Assembly (NCBI GenBank): GCA_014323675.1 | Contig: JACONN010000003.1 | Span: forward strand, 496,001-560,000 | Origin: Hormoscilla sp. GM7CHS1pb | GTDB lineage: Bacteria > Cyanobacteriota > Cyanobacteriia > Cyanobacteriales > Desertifilaceae | Reading direction: 5' to 3' | DNA length: 64,000 nt | Shown here: in pieces, positions 44,707-54,686 of the stretch | How the letters are laid out: every line of letters starts with the position of its first letter | How positions within the stretch are numbered: the first letter of the stretch is position 1 | The notes under the pieces: generated by a model | The model's input: only the letters and a program-made list of their open reading frames with translations | Databases searched by the model: none | What the model was told of the DNA's origin: nothing | Translations under genes and position numbers: made by a program

Positions 44707-45954
44707 ATGCGCAAGTGGCTGTCAATTGTGGGCATCGGCGAGGATGGACTGCTGGGGGTTAACCCGGTCGGGCGATCGCTGATTGACCAAGCAGAGGTCT
44801 TAGTCGGTGGAGAACGTCACTTAGCCATGCTACCAGAAGATTCACGGGAAAAACTTTTCTGGACTTCTCCTATTGCAGATTCAATCAATGAAATCATCCG
44901 TCGTCGCGGGCAAGCTGTCTGCGTTCTGGCCAGTGGCGATCCGATGTGCTATGGTATTGGAGTTACCCTCACCCGCCGGATCGCGATCGCCGAAATCACG
45001 ATCGTACCATCTCCCTCAACCTTCAGTCTAGCCTGTAGTCGTTTGGGTTGGTCCTTAACGGATGTGGAAACCTTGAGTTTGTGCGGTCGCGACCCGGCTT
45101 TATTGAATGGGGTACTTTATCCAGGGGCGAGATTATTACTGTTGAGTGCCGACGGACGGACCCCTGCAACAGTGGCTAAACTCTTGACTTCCAAAGGATT
45201 TGGTGATAGTAAAATGGTGGTTTTAGAACGGATGGGCGACCCCAAGGAACGATCGATCTCCGGCATTGCTTCTTCCTGGAATGCCACGGATATAGCTGAT
45301 TTGAATGCGATCGCGATTACCTGCATCCCCTGTAATCCTTTAATCCCCGCATCTCGCGTTCCCGGACTCCCCGATACTGCTTACCACCATGACGGACAGT
45401 TGACAAAACGGGAAGTTCGTGCCATGACTCTGTCGGCCCTGGCACCCTCCCCAGGACAACTTTTATGGGATGTGGGGGCGGGTTGCGGTTCCATTGGGAT
45501 TGAATGGATGCGGTGCGATCGCCGTTGTCAAGCTGTGGCGATCGAACGGCATCCCACGCGCTTACAATATATAGCAGATAATGCGATCGGCCTCGGAACG
45601 CCGGATCTGAAAATCATCCCAGGATCTGCCCCAGAGGCGTTAACAGATTTACCTCAACCAGATGCTATTTTCATCGGCGGAGGATTAACTGTTCCAGGGT
45701 TATTGGAAATCTGTTGGCAGGCCCTGCCTGTGGGAGGCAGGTTGGTGGCCAATGCTGTCACGGTAGAAGGGGAACAAAAACTGTTTGAGTACCAAGGTAA
45801 ATGGGGCGGTATCTTGATACGAATTGCGATCCAGCGGGCCGAACCGGTGGGTAAATTCACGGGTTGGAAGGCAATGGCCTCAGTAACCCAGTGGACCGTA
45901 GGGCGGGGAGATCGCCTGCCCGGAGAAGGAACTAGAAAAAGTAAAATAAGATAA
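44707..45954 (+). CDS. cobL: Precorrin-6Y methyltransferase, CbiE-CbiT fusion (CobL)
   Basis: A bifunctional enzyme methylating C5 and C15 and decarboxylating the corrin precursor. ATG 44707 (MRKWLSIVGIGEDGLLG) is preferred to 44674 because the family starts with this motif. CbiE half (about 1-200): AEVLVGGERHLAMLP, VCVLASGDPMCYGIG. CbiT half (about 220-400): LTKREVRAMTLSALAP, LLWDVGAGCGSIGIEW (SAM binding), PDAIFIGGG. About 415 residues, full length. Hairpins and unique sequence follow. Confidence 0.94.
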   Translation: MRKWLSIVGIGEDGLLGVNPVGRSLIDQAEVLVGGERHLAMLPEDSREKLFWTSPIADSINEIIRRRGQAVCVLASGDPMCYGIGVTLTRRIAIAEITIVPSPSTFSLACSRLGWSLTDVETLSLCGRDPALLNGVLYPGARLLLLSADGRTPATVAKLLTSKGFGDSKMVVLERMGDPKERSISGIASSWNATDIADLNAIAITCIPCNPLIPASRVPGLPDTAYHHDGQLTKREVRAMTLSALAPSPGQLLWDVGAGCGSIGIEWMRCDRRCQAVAIERHPTRLQYIADNAIGLGTPDLKIIPGSAPEALTDLPQPDAIFIGGGLTVPGLLEICWQALPVGGRLVANAVTVEGEQKLFEYQGKWGGILIRIAIQRAEPVGKFTGWKAMASVTQWTVGRGDRLPGEGTRKSKIR

Positions 45955-46839
45955 TAAGAGATTATTCTAGAGTTTGATGGCGCGAAAGGTTATCCAATCC
46001 CTAATATAGAGACTGTACTCAATTGTAAGAAGAGAGAGATGGATGACCATATTTTTCGTAACGCCAGATGATGATCGCGTCACGGGTACCCCAGACAGGG
46101 ACCAGATATCGGGCCTGGGAGGTGCAGCGTAAGCAGCAGATTCCGAGGGAGAAAGTTGGCCAAGAGCGCTCGCCAACTGCTAGAAGAGGGGATAGTTATA
46201 GAGCCCTCACTAGGAGTAAGTGCCGGCGGGATGAGAGGTAGTTAGTAAAGAAAATATTAAGGAAAAGGAGCAAGCAAAGCCTACCAAGATAAGATAGTTA
46301 GAGGTGCAGCGTAAGCAGCAGATTCCGAGGGAGTTAGTTGGCCCGCTCGCCAACTGCTAGAAGAGGGGCTAGTTGTAGAGCCCCCACTACGAGTAAGTGC
46401 CGGCGGGATGAGAGGTGGTTAGTAAAGAAAATATTAAGGAAAAGGAGCCAGTAAAGCCCACCAAGATAAGATAGTTAGAGGTGCTCGGTAAGCAGCAGAT
46501 GAGGAAGTAAAGATGTTATTTTGGTAACGGGGGCACTAAGATAATTACTGCTGAATATGCATTGGAATTTGGCAAGCATACTGACGATAAAATGGCTTTG
46601 GCGGGTTGTTTTTAATCGGATAACCGAGAGGTAGTAAGTAAGGTAGTAAGTATCCAAGGAAAAATTTTAGGAACGGTATTTCAAGCATTTCAGTCTCCTG
46701 ACTGCTAGAAGGAAGCAACAGACTTCTCCGTATTGAAAGTAATGTGTAAATATTTATGTCCACGTACTTAGCAACTGGAGTAAATTATTAATGATAAAAC
46801 AGCAACATTTTCAGTATCTTGTTTTGGGTGCAGGACTCA
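45955..46839. other. Non-coding region containing a ~180-bp tandem repeat
   Basis: No supported gene in about 880 bp. Two full units of a tandem repeat and a partial third occupy 46119-46500; the rest is unique and AT-rich. Confidence 0.6.
46119..46500. repeat. Tandem repeat, two ~180-bp units plus partial third
   Basis: Unit 1 46119-46300, unit 2 46301-46477, start of unit 3 at 46478. Each begins GAGGTGCAGCGTAAGCAGCA and contains a GTTGGC..GCCAAC hairpin, AGTGCCGGCGGGATGAGAGG and AAAGAAAATATTAAGGAAAA. The strand is purine-rich. No ORF is conserved between units in a convincing way. Might be a structured RNA or a remnant; not identified. Confidence 0.85.
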
Positions 46840-47256
46840 GATAACCTGCCTGCAAATAGCAACTTTGTCCCCAGTTCCATTGCATTAACCTCGCGTACTC
46901 CATCACCGACATTGGACATTGATGGGAATGGAGTTATAGATGCGTTAACTGACGGCCTTGTGGCCATACGTTATCTCTTCGGGTTCAGGGGAGAGACTTT
47001 GACTGAAGATGTTGTAGGTGAAGGTGCCACTCGCGATACATCAGAAATTGTTACCTACTTGGATGAAATGGGGGACATGATGTTAGATGTAGATGGCAAT
47101 GGCACGGCAGGAGCGTTAACTGATGGCATTTTATTCGTGCGCCATGCTCTCGGGTTTTCTGATCAGGCTTTGATCTCGGGTGCAGTAAGCGAGGATGCCA
47201 CTCGTACTACTGCTTCGGCAATTAATGAGCACCTGCAATCTTTTGGCATGATGTAA
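46840..47256 (+). pseudogene. Duplicated dockerin-like C-terminal fragment
   Basis: Residues DNLPANSNFVPSSIALTS onward are nearly identical to the C-terminal segment of the cadherin/dockerin-like protein at 59610-61818 (DNA about 61301-61710). It contains two Ca2+-binding-type loops: LDIDGNGVIDALTDGLVAIR and LDVDGNGTAGALTDGILFVR. A stop follows GMM. There is no start or signal of its own. The similarity runs on past the stop into the GGGCTCCGCCTGGGAAGG hairpin, also present after the parent gene. Confidence 0.85.
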
Positions 47257-47448
47257 GGCCTTATTCCTTTCCTTCCCGGGCTCCGCCTGGGAAGGCGCGG
47301 TTGGGGGGGGAACTGGGTCCGATAATTAACTGTTATTTTAGTACATTATAACTTCTAAATAGCTAACCCGCTGCATATAAAACCCTCAAAATATCTGTAA
47401 AGTCTAAGTGGGTAATTCAGATTTTTTTAACTAGGTCGCAAGTTAGGT

Positions 47449-48147
47449 TTGTATAATGGTCCCACCTGGGTGGATTATCTAGCTGAAGGTTTGGGCATAA
47501 CGGTTACTCCCTCCTCTCAATTGTCGGTATTATACCCCAGAAGACCTATACCTTCTCCGATCACGGTGACGCGCAATGGTCCGATCGTCAGCCCCTTCTT
47601 TAACGGTACCCTTAATGATAACAGCGTCAATTTTGCCTTTGGTGGCTCCCAAACGGGAACAGCTGGATTTGGAGAATTTGGTGCTTTCATACCGGGAGTG
47701 CTGAAGCAGGTTAATTGGTTCCGGAGGGACTTGGCCCGTGAGGGCGTGAGGGCGGACTCGGAAGCACTCTATATTCTGTGGGCGGGTCCCAATGATTACC
47801 AGAGTGTTCCCACTCCGGTTCCGCTTTTCTCTGCGCAAGAGTCGGTCGGCAATATAGAAAGGGCCCTGTCGGCACTCTACAATCTCGGTGCGAGAAATTT
47901 CCTAGTACCTAATTTACCAGATTTAGGAAAGACTGCTCGCGCCCTCAGTCGAGGGACTGAAGAGTCAACCCGTCTCAGCACCGTGACGATATTGCATAAT
48001 TTCCTCTTGGAAGATACTCTCAGTGATTTGAGTCAGTCTTTACCCGGCATTAACATCATCCCATTGGATGTTTATTCCCTATTGCAGGAAACCCTGGCCA
48101 ATCCAGAGCAGTTTGGTTTTACGAACGTGACCGAACCTTGGCTATAA
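47449..48147 (+). pseudogene. SGNH/GDSL hydrolase fragment joined to a peptide-exporter remnant
   Basis: The frame reads LYNGPTWVDYLAEGLGITVT, then NFAFGGSQTG, ALYILWAGPNDY (block III N) and GARNFLVPNLPDLGKTA, typical of cyanobacterial GDSL-type esterases. The N-terminal GDS nucleophile block is absent, since a stop lies just upstream, and the C-terminal D-x-x-H block is also missing. At about 48130 the sequence changes to peptidase-C39-like exporter sequence in another frame, so this is a rearrangement breakpoint. Not a functional enzyme. Confidence 0.75.
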
Positions 48148-48803
48148 AATCGAACTGGAAGGGATACCCGAAGAAGAACCTCCCTTTATTGTCTTTTGGA
48201 ATTTCAATCACTTTCTGGTGGTGGAAGGGTTCGACAAAACCTGGGTTTTTCTCAACGATCCTGCTAGCGGACGGCGGCAGGTTTCCTGGGAAGAATTCGA
48301 TCGCAGCTTTACTGGCGTAGCTTTAGAAATAAGACCGGGGCCAGAATTTACCAAAGGCGGACGCAAACCCAGCATGTTCTTATCCCTGTTCGATCGCTTG
48401 CGCGGGTCTTTCGGGGCAATTTTGTATTTAATCTGCGCTGGTTTTCTCCTGGTCGTTCCCGGTTTGGCCCTGCCCGTCTTCAGTCAAATATTTGTCGATC
48501 GCATCCTGCTGGAAAACATGACCGACTGGTTGCGACCTTTACTCTTAGGCGATCGCGACCCTGTTGCAAGGGATAATCACCCTACTGCAACTGCGCTTTT
48601 TACGCAAATTAAAAGTGAAGTTAGCGGTGGAAATGTCGGCAGGCTTTTATCAGCACGTACTAAATTTGCCCGCCCGGTTTTACGCCCAAAGGTTTGCCGG
48701 GGAAATTAGCAGTCGGGTGGGGATTAATACGGATGTGGCCGACGTGCTGTCGGGAGAATTGGCGGGGGTTTATCGCGATTTGCTGGGTGCCGAGGCCGAA
48801 TAA
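48135..48803 (+). pseudogene. NHLM/NHLP-type peptidase-ABC exporter remnant
   Basis: Frame 1 reads GYKIELEGIPEEEPPFIVFW, then NFNHFLVVEGF, LNDPASGRRQVSWEEFD, GVALEIRPGPEFTKGGRKPS, then membrane helices LIYLICAGFLLVVPGLALPV-like. It ends in a shift near 48560. The other frame continues LQGIITLLQLRFLRKLKVKL and RFAGEISSRVGINTDVADVL. This matches the C39 peptidase/permease module of NHLM-type bacteriocin exporters, but the N-terminal peptidase Cys and the ATPase are missing. It belongs with the second exporter subunit at 51312-53373. Confidence 0.72.
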
Positions 48804-49035
48804 TTCTCTCACTTCGCTGTCAGCCCGCCGGTTGAAACCGACTAATAGGATAATGCTAAAAAAATTGTAGCATGTCTTTACAAAATGGTATAAGTAGGTT
48901 GGGTTGACCCACGAAACCCAACCCCTGTATCTGGTGCATAGTGCATATTAGCGAAATCTCACTCCCATTGGAGACGATGCCAAAATATGTTAACTCAACA
49001 GGTTTCATAAGAAGTGAAAGCCATTTTTGCCGACC

Positions 49036-49830
49036 TTATCTCAATCCTTGCTGTCGCAAAAAAGCATCTGTCCACTTCGCATCGTTTTCCGATAATCGCG
49101 GCACCGGGTTTTTACTGTAATCTATTTTTAAGTCGTAGCCGCCAACCTCATAGATCTTAGCTAATAAAGCTCGTAAATCTATAACTGGTTCCGGATCTTC
49201 TGGGCGCAATGGCACTGGAAAAGAACTTATTTGATTTTGGATCTTAAAAGCATATAAATCTGCTTGGGGTCGCTGGTGACCGCGACTCACTAAAATTCGG
49301 TAATGACTAGAAATTACCTTGTTGTCGATCGGCATTGCTTCTCCCGATCGCAGCAAATCGATTTCCACAAAATTAGTCAAACTACCTAATATTTTCTCCC
49401 GCTTGGCCAGATAAGCATCCCGTCCTTTTCCCGATCGCTTATTTACAGGAGATAAAACTTCCAGCGCCGTTACAACTTCTTTAGTTGCTACTTCCTTAAT
49501 TTCTAAATACCCTTGTCGAACAGTTACCGGCACCGGTAGCGTTACTTTTATGGGTGCCGTTGGGGGTGCCGCCACTGCTACTTGAGATGTGGCCGGACTT
49601 GAGGTGCTGATTTGACCTCTTTTCGATAGCACCGACACATCGGGAATACCCACCAGCAGAGATTGTTCGTCGCTGGTTTCATACATTCGCACTTCTAAGG
49701 ACACTGAATATTTAGGACGCAGTTCCACAGATAATAAGTCCGCGATCGCCACAATGAGCCGATGATGGACTCCCGGCCAGAGTTCGGGATGTTCTAAATA
49801 AGGATCCATACCTGGAAATGGAGATGACAT
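49036..49830 (-). CDS. DUF4058 family protein
   Basis: 264 residues, start MSSPFPGMDPYLEHPELWPG, the highly conserved N-terminus of DUF4058 proteins. It has HHRLIVAIADLL, TALEVLSPVNKRSGKGRDAY and IDLLRSGEAMP, and a C-terminus typical of the family (YDLKIDYSKNPVPRLSENDA). Common in cyanobacteria and planctomycetes; function unknown. Intact, with no obvious operon partner. Confidence 0.88.
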   Translation of the reverse strand: MSSPFPGMDPYLEHPELWPGVHHRLIVAIADLLSVELRPKYSVSLEVRMYETSDEQSLLVGIPDVSVLSKRGQISTSSPATSQVAVAAPPTAPIKVTLPVPVTVRQGYLEIKEVATKEVVTALEVLSPVNKRSGKGRDAYLAKREKILGSLTNFVEIDLLRSGEAMPIDNKVISSHYRILVSRGHQRPQADLYAFKIQNQISSFPVPLRPEDPEPVIDLRALLAKIYEVGGYDLKIDYSKNPVPRLSENDAKWTDAFLRQQGLR

Positions 49831-50223
49831 AGGTGTTTTTCCTTTGGGTTTAAGTTATTATTAGATTATAATATTATCTCAGCAGCTTGTCAACTTTCAT
49901 GGCCCTGGCTCCACCGGCACCTCATATGGCCCCGATCGCCCGATCGCCCCCGCCATTCGTTTAGCCTCGGCCAACCTATCAATTTTTATGGGTTCGTGAG
50001 GAAATCCCTTGCGGTTATGGGACATCACTGGTAAGATATTTACAGTAGGTGCTACGGTCCTATCCCCGTTCCTTGGCCCAGCGAGGGTTTGTTATGATTC
50101 GTATATTCAAACAGGAGAAGAAAAACGAACAGCATCTTTGACGAACTTTCCCAGTATAGACAGCAACTCGATTTACCACCTGCGGGTAGCGAAGCGGACA
50201 GATCGACCATAGCTAAACTATAA

Positions 50224-50529
50224 ATAAGCGGTTTCAGTTTCTTCGGTATCAATTCTGGCAGTAATCCTAATTCTCGCGAGATAACATTAAGAGTTAATCC
50301 CATCACCAAAACCCATGCAGAAGCTGATGCTTTTCAGCAAGCAGCAGACGCAGGAGTTAGAGGTCGGAAAGCTCGTTTAATAGTAGACCGCGACCTTTGT
50401 GCTGCTTGCGGGCTGCGTGGAGGAGTCAATTCTATGGCTTGGCAATTAGGTATAGAAGAATTAGACATCGTTACCCCTAGTGGTAGCAAAACGATAATGG
50501 TTAAACCACCAAAAACAAGAATAAAATAA
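50224..50529 (+). pseudogene. C-terminal deaminase domain of a polymorphic toxin, N-terminus lost
   Basis: The frame opens right after a stop (TAA 50221-50223) with no start codon and reads ISGFSFFGINSGSN, then ITLRVNPITKTHAEADAFQQ. DRDLCAACGLRGGVNSMAWQ and IVTPSG follow. The H-A-E and C-x-x-C motifs are those of the cytidine-deaminase fold used in bacterial polymorphic toxins. The tail is KPPKTRIK. The stop overlaps the immunity gene start (TAATG at 50527-50531). The large secretion/repeat region expected upstream is not present, so this is a detached toxin tip. Confidence 0.78.
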
Positions 50530-50957
50530 TGTTTGTATTAGACTTATCCGTTGAAAAATGGGTTGGCCCTCTCGATGAAGGCCATCTCATCGAAAACCCA
50601 ACTTGGCAACAAATAGAATCAGCGATCTGCGAATTAGATGGCAAAACCAAAACTTTAGTAACTTTGGGGGCCGATGAAGAAACTTACATGACTATTGGTG
50701 GCGGGGAAGGAGGTAAATATATTGTTAGCGTCACTTTTGATAACATCGATTTCTATAATTCGGTCGATCGCTCCCTTGGGTCGAAAATGGAAAAGCTGGT
50801 TGTTGGCGGACAATTGGGTAATTATCCAGCTAAAATATCTGTAGACCTACAGACGGCTTTGTTAGCAGCTCAAACTTTTGCCCGATCGGGTGAACTTGAA
50901 GAGTCAGTGACTTGGGAAAATTCGGAGTCCTTAGCGATGGTGGGATCTGCGAGGTAA
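50529..50957 (+). CDS. Imm1-type immunity protein
   Basis: 142 residues. It starts MFVLDLSVEKWVGPLDEGHL, with PTWQQIESAICELDGKTKTL and YMTIGGGEGGKYIVSV, which fits the Imm1 family that neutralises deaminase-type toxin domains. ATG 50529 overlaps the toxin stop, so production would be coupled. The gene looks intact although the toxin has lost its delivery region. It could serve as an orphan immunity gene against related strains. Confidence 0.75.
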   Translation: MFVLDLSVEKWVGPLDEGHLIENPTWQQIESAICELDGKTKTLVTLGADEETYMTIGGGEGGKYIVSVTFDNIDFYNSVDRSLGSKMEKLVVGGQLGNYPAKISVDLQTALLAAQTFARSGELEESVTWENSESLAMVGSAR

Positions 50958-51311
50958 GATGACGGGAAGACGATCGCTTTTACCCCGATCGCCCGATCGC
51001 CGCTTTTGTTTCGTTTTGCCTCAGCCAACCTACCAATTTTTATAGTAATGTAATGTATTTAGCTATACAAATGTAGTCAATGAGCAAGAGATAGCGTTAT
51101 CCCATTTTGAAAAAAAATGCAACAATTAGTTTAAGCCTTATGGTATTATGGTATTATGACATTATGATATTATGATATTATGGTATTAGTCGGTTTTAAC
51201 CGACTTTAGCTATTAGCCGGGGGTTTGAACCCCCGGCGGGCTGACAGCGAAAGCGAAGTGGTTGTGCGACAATTTACGGGATTTGCAGTAGCGTGAATGA
51301 TTCTGTAAACA
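50958..51311. other. Non-coding region with a short tandem repeat
   Basis: A run of TATTATG-type short repeats lies at about 51140-51190. A GGGGGTTTGAACCCCCGG hairpin is at about 51220-51240. No gene is seen. Confidence 0.5.
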
Positions 51312-53373
51312 ATGAATAACCAAGCATTCCGAGAACTCACATCCATCCTTAATCCTACTATCGACTCTCACGAGGGAGATAGCCCGTTGTTAATCGCAAT
51401 GGGGGCGGTGGCCAAAGCATTAGGCATTACCATTCTTCCGCCCAAGGGCAACAAGCACGGGACGAACTCCCCGGAAGCTATTGCCCGCGCTTCTGGGTTT
51501 CAAGTGCGGCCCATTACCCTTGATGAGGGTTGGTGGCAGTGGGATAGCGGCCCGATGTTAGGATTTATCGCAGCAGAAGCAGAAAAACGCCCGGTGGCGC
51601 TGTTGCGGAAAAACGGCGATCGGGGATATGAAATCTTTGACCCCATTAGTTTTAAGCGCATTCCCGTCGGTGGCGCTACCGCTAAATATCTGGAACCCAC
51701 TGCTTATGCCTTTTATCGACCCTTCCCAGATAAGCAACTGGACGCGAAAGATATTCTCCAATTTGCCTTTTGACGCCGATCGCCCGATATCCTTAACATG
51801 GTTTTATTTGGAATATTGGCTTCTTTGTTCGGAATGTTAATACCCCAGGCAACTGCCCTCCTGATAGATTATGTGATTCCCGATGCCCAGGGGGAGTTGC
51901 TAATGCAAATAGCGATCGGGTTGTTGGCGGTTAGTTTGGCCGTGACCGCACTAGAACTGACTAGAGGTATGGTGACTCTGCGGTTGCAAACTGCTATGAG
52001 TGCGGACACTCAAGCGGCGGTTTGGGACCGACTGCTGAAACTGCAACTGTCGTTTTTTCGCCAATATGCCACTGGAGATATCTACAACCGGGTGTCGGCA
52101 ATCTCTCAGATAAGCAGTCGCCTCAACAGCACCATTATGACAACCCTGCTGACTAGCTTTTTCTCTCTGTTAAATCTGGGTTTGTTGTTTTACTACAGTT
52201 GGTCCCTCGCTTTGGTAGCTTTGGCGGTTGCTGTCATTACTAGCGTTCTCACCATCATCGTTGGGATAATTACTCGCCAGAAGTTCCGATCGTTGCAAGA
52301 GTTGAGCGGTGAAATTGTCGGATTAATGGTGCAAACTATCAACGGGATATCCAAGCTGCGAGTGGCGGCGGCCACAGACCGGGCCTTTGCACGTTGGGCC
52401 AAGAAGTACGGCCAGCAGGTGCAACTGCTCCTCTCAACTCAACGGGTAGAGGATTTTTTAGCATTGTTTAATACGGTGATGCCTGGGGTGACTTCGATGG
52501 TGTTGTTTTCCTTAGCAGTAGTCGTCATTAGCCAATCTCCCCTAGGGGATGAGGGCTTGTCAACGGGGCGGTTTGTGGCTTTCAATGCCGCTTTTGGCAC
52601 CTTTATCGGCGGCACCACCAGTTTCAGCAATACTGTCATCGATCTGTTGCAGATTTCCGTGTTGTGGGAACGGACCCAACCGATTTTACACGCTGTATCG
52701 GAAACAAGCAGCCAGGGGGCCGACCCAGGAGAATTGTCCGGGGCGTTGAAGTTGGATAATGTTTCCTTTCGCTACGGGCCCTCACGCCCTTTGGTGTTGG
52801 ATGGGTTGACTTTAGAAGCTACACCGGGGGAATTTATCGGCATTACCGGGCCCAGTGGCAGCGGTAAGTCCACCATCGTGCGGTTATTGCTGGGGTTTGA
52901 AAAGCCAACATCGGGGGTCGTAATGTATGACGGGCGAGATTTGGCGACTTTGGATATAGCAGCGGTGCGCGGGCAGTTGGGAGTGGTGTTGCAGAAAAGT
53001 CGCTTGATGGGGGGTTCCCTTTGGGAGATTATCGCCGGGGGGGCGATTATTTCCATTGATGAAGCTTGGGGGGCGGCGGCGATCGCCCAATTAGCTGCCG
53101 ATATTTCCGAGATGTCCATGGGGATGCACACGGTGATTTCTAAGGGTGGGGGGAACTTGGGGGCAGCGGCAGCGGTTGTTAATTGCTCGGGCCTTGGTGA
53201 GCAGACCGAAGATTATAATTTTCGATGAGGCGACTTCGGCCTTGGATAATCGCACTCAGGAGTTGGTGACTGAGAGTTTAGAAGGATTGGGGATGACGCG
53301 GATAGTGGTCGCCCATCGGCAGAGTACAATTCGGAGGTGCGATCGGGTTTATCGGGTAGGAGTTCCGGGGTAA
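51312..53373 (+). pseudogene. NHLM-type bacteriocin exporter, permease/ATPase subunit, broken
   Basis: The N-terminal domain (MNNQAFRELTSILNPTIDSH; YEIFDPISFKRIPVG) is that of the permease/ATPase protein of NHLM/NHLP-type export systems. A shift at about 51775 enters the membrane domain (MVLFGILASLFGMLIPQATA) and the ATPase: Walker A GPSGSGKSTIV. A second lesion at about 53145-53160 removes bases in the ABC signature (expected NLSGGQRQR, here NL then GQRQR in another frame). After it come Walker [13 protein letters not shown] and the H-loop VAHRQST. The C-terminus is also cut. Such exporters move leader-cleaved ribosomal peptides, but no precursor or modification gene is seen nearby. Confidence 0.85.
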
Positions 53374-53458
53374 TTTCCTGTAAGTGGCGCTGCGGTGTCT
53401 CCTGGGAGACACCGCGCGTTAAAATTATCATCAAATAGTTCATGAGAGTCAATCTATG

Positions 53459-53671
53459 ATGACCACCCAAGAAATCGCCGAACGTTCTGCAAGATTGGAA
53501 GCGCGAGTCACCAGTTTAGAGGCCGAACTGGCACAAATGAAACAGATCCTCTCTTTATCCCTTACTCAGCACAACCCTTGGTGGTTAAATGTTGCAGGTA
53601 GCTTCCAAAACGATCCTACCTTTGATGAAGCAATTCGCCTCGGACAAGAATGGCGTCAGGAAGCTGAATAG
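53459..53671 (+). CDS. Small antitoxin-like protein
   Basis: About 70 residues (MTTQEIAERSARLEARVTSL, a coiled coil, then PWWLNVAGSFQNDPTFDEAI and RLGQEWRQEAE). This is the usual antitoxin found upstream of a PIN toxin gene in cyanobacteria. A toxin start (MYILDTGD then stop, about 53689-53715) follows and is truncated. So it is an orphan antitoxin. Confidence 0.65.
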   Translation: MTTQEIAERSARLEARVTSLEAELAQMKQILSLSLTQHNPWWLNVAGSFQNDPTFDEAIRLGQEWRQEAE

Positions 53672-53944
53672 ATTTGAGATAATGTGCAATGTATATTCTC
53701 GATACAGGCGATTAAAAAACATTCGGGATTAGAACAATCAAAAATAGATCTGCTTACGAAAAGTAATCTAAAAAATCAGATCGAACGACGAGCAGCCTTT
53801 AATAATTGATAATGCTCCCTACTCGGCGGGAACCCCCGACTGAAAACCGGTTTAACTTTTGAAAATCCAACAGCCGCATCTAAACATCCTGCTAGTAACG
53901 GGCGGAAGAACGCGGTGCTACTGAAGAGGAAATTAAAGATGCAA

Positions 53945-54256
53945 ACTCCAACTTGACGTGCAATTCCAGCTCAAGAAATTCTCTCAAGTAAAAGGCCATC
54001 TATTTTCTTTTTTGTTTCTGATGATATCGTTTTATTGGTAGGGTTTTCAACAAATTGCCTGCCACAGTCTTTACACTTATGTTTTTGCTTTTTGTTATGG
54101 AGGGGCGAAGCCTTCGGGCAAAATGACGGCAACGGAGACGAAATTTTTAGCCCCGAATGCTTCGCCCCTACCGTTTTTTACTGTTCGCTCACTTTGACAG
54201 TGGGGACAAGAAGGTCGCAAGCATAAATCTGATGATGTGTTCATAAATTTAGACAT
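53945..54256 (-). pseudogene. IS1-family transposase fragment split by a hairpin element
   Basis: On the minus strand it reads MSKFMNTSSDLCLRPSCPHCQ and SERTVKN. Then a GGGGCGAAGC...GCTTCGCCCC insert occupies 54102-54170. It continues KKQKHKCKDCGRQFVENPTN and KTISSETKKKIDGLLLERIS. This is the zinc-finger/HTH N-terminal region of IS1-type transposases. The rest of the element is missing. Confidence 0.75.
54102..54170. mobile_element. GGGGCGAAGC hairpin element inserted in transposase remnant
   Basis: Ends AGGGGCGAAGCCTTCGGG and CCCGAATGCTTCGCCCCT are inverted. A second copy lies at 62053-62121. Confidence 0.7.
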
Positions 54257-54424
54257 TGTTTTTACCAATAACAATATAGCATTGTGACAACTAATTATAC
54301 ATGATTATCTCTGATATTTTTGATAAATTAAACTTATCAATGGTAATGAAAAATGTTATATTATCCCTTTGAAAAGTAAGGATTAATAGAGGGATAAAAT
54401 GTTATCTCACTACATATTTATCAC

Positions 54425-54515
54425 TACCAACGTTCGGAGTAAACCTTCGGAGTAAACCTTCGTAGTAAACCTTCGGAGCAAACGTTCGTAGTAAACGTTC
54501 GTAGTAAACACTGAA
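54425..54515. repeat. 15-bp tandem repeat
   Basis: About six units of GTAAACCTTCGGA / GTAAACGTTCGTA type, in non-coding DNA next to a MITE-like end. Confidence 0.75.
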
Positions 54516-54529
54516 GTGTTTCCCCGTGC

Positions 54530-54595
54530 CCCGTTCAGGGGCACGGAGGGTTCCCGGAGCACGCACCCAGCTATCAACGGGTTTTGACCACACCC
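54530..54595. mobile_element. Right end of a MITE-like element
   Basis: CACCCAGCTATCAAC then GTTTTGACCACACCC, the same right-end sequence as at 13960-14000. No matching left end is evident. Confidence 0.45.
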
Positions 54596-54686
54596 GAGGG
54601 AGATTGGTACATTGGCACGTTCTTGAGTTATGATGGAAGTAAGTAAGTTAAGATGATGATGTAGCAATCGGCAAGAATCAAAAACC

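Larger units (their letters stand above)
53672..54686. other. 1-kb region of remnants and repeats
   Basis: It holds a PIN-toxin start remnant (about 53689-53715), an IS1-type transposase fragment (53945-54256, minus) interrupted by a hairpin element, a 15-bp tandem array at about 54425-54515, and the right end of a MITE-like element (54530-54595). No intact gene. Confidence 0.6.
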
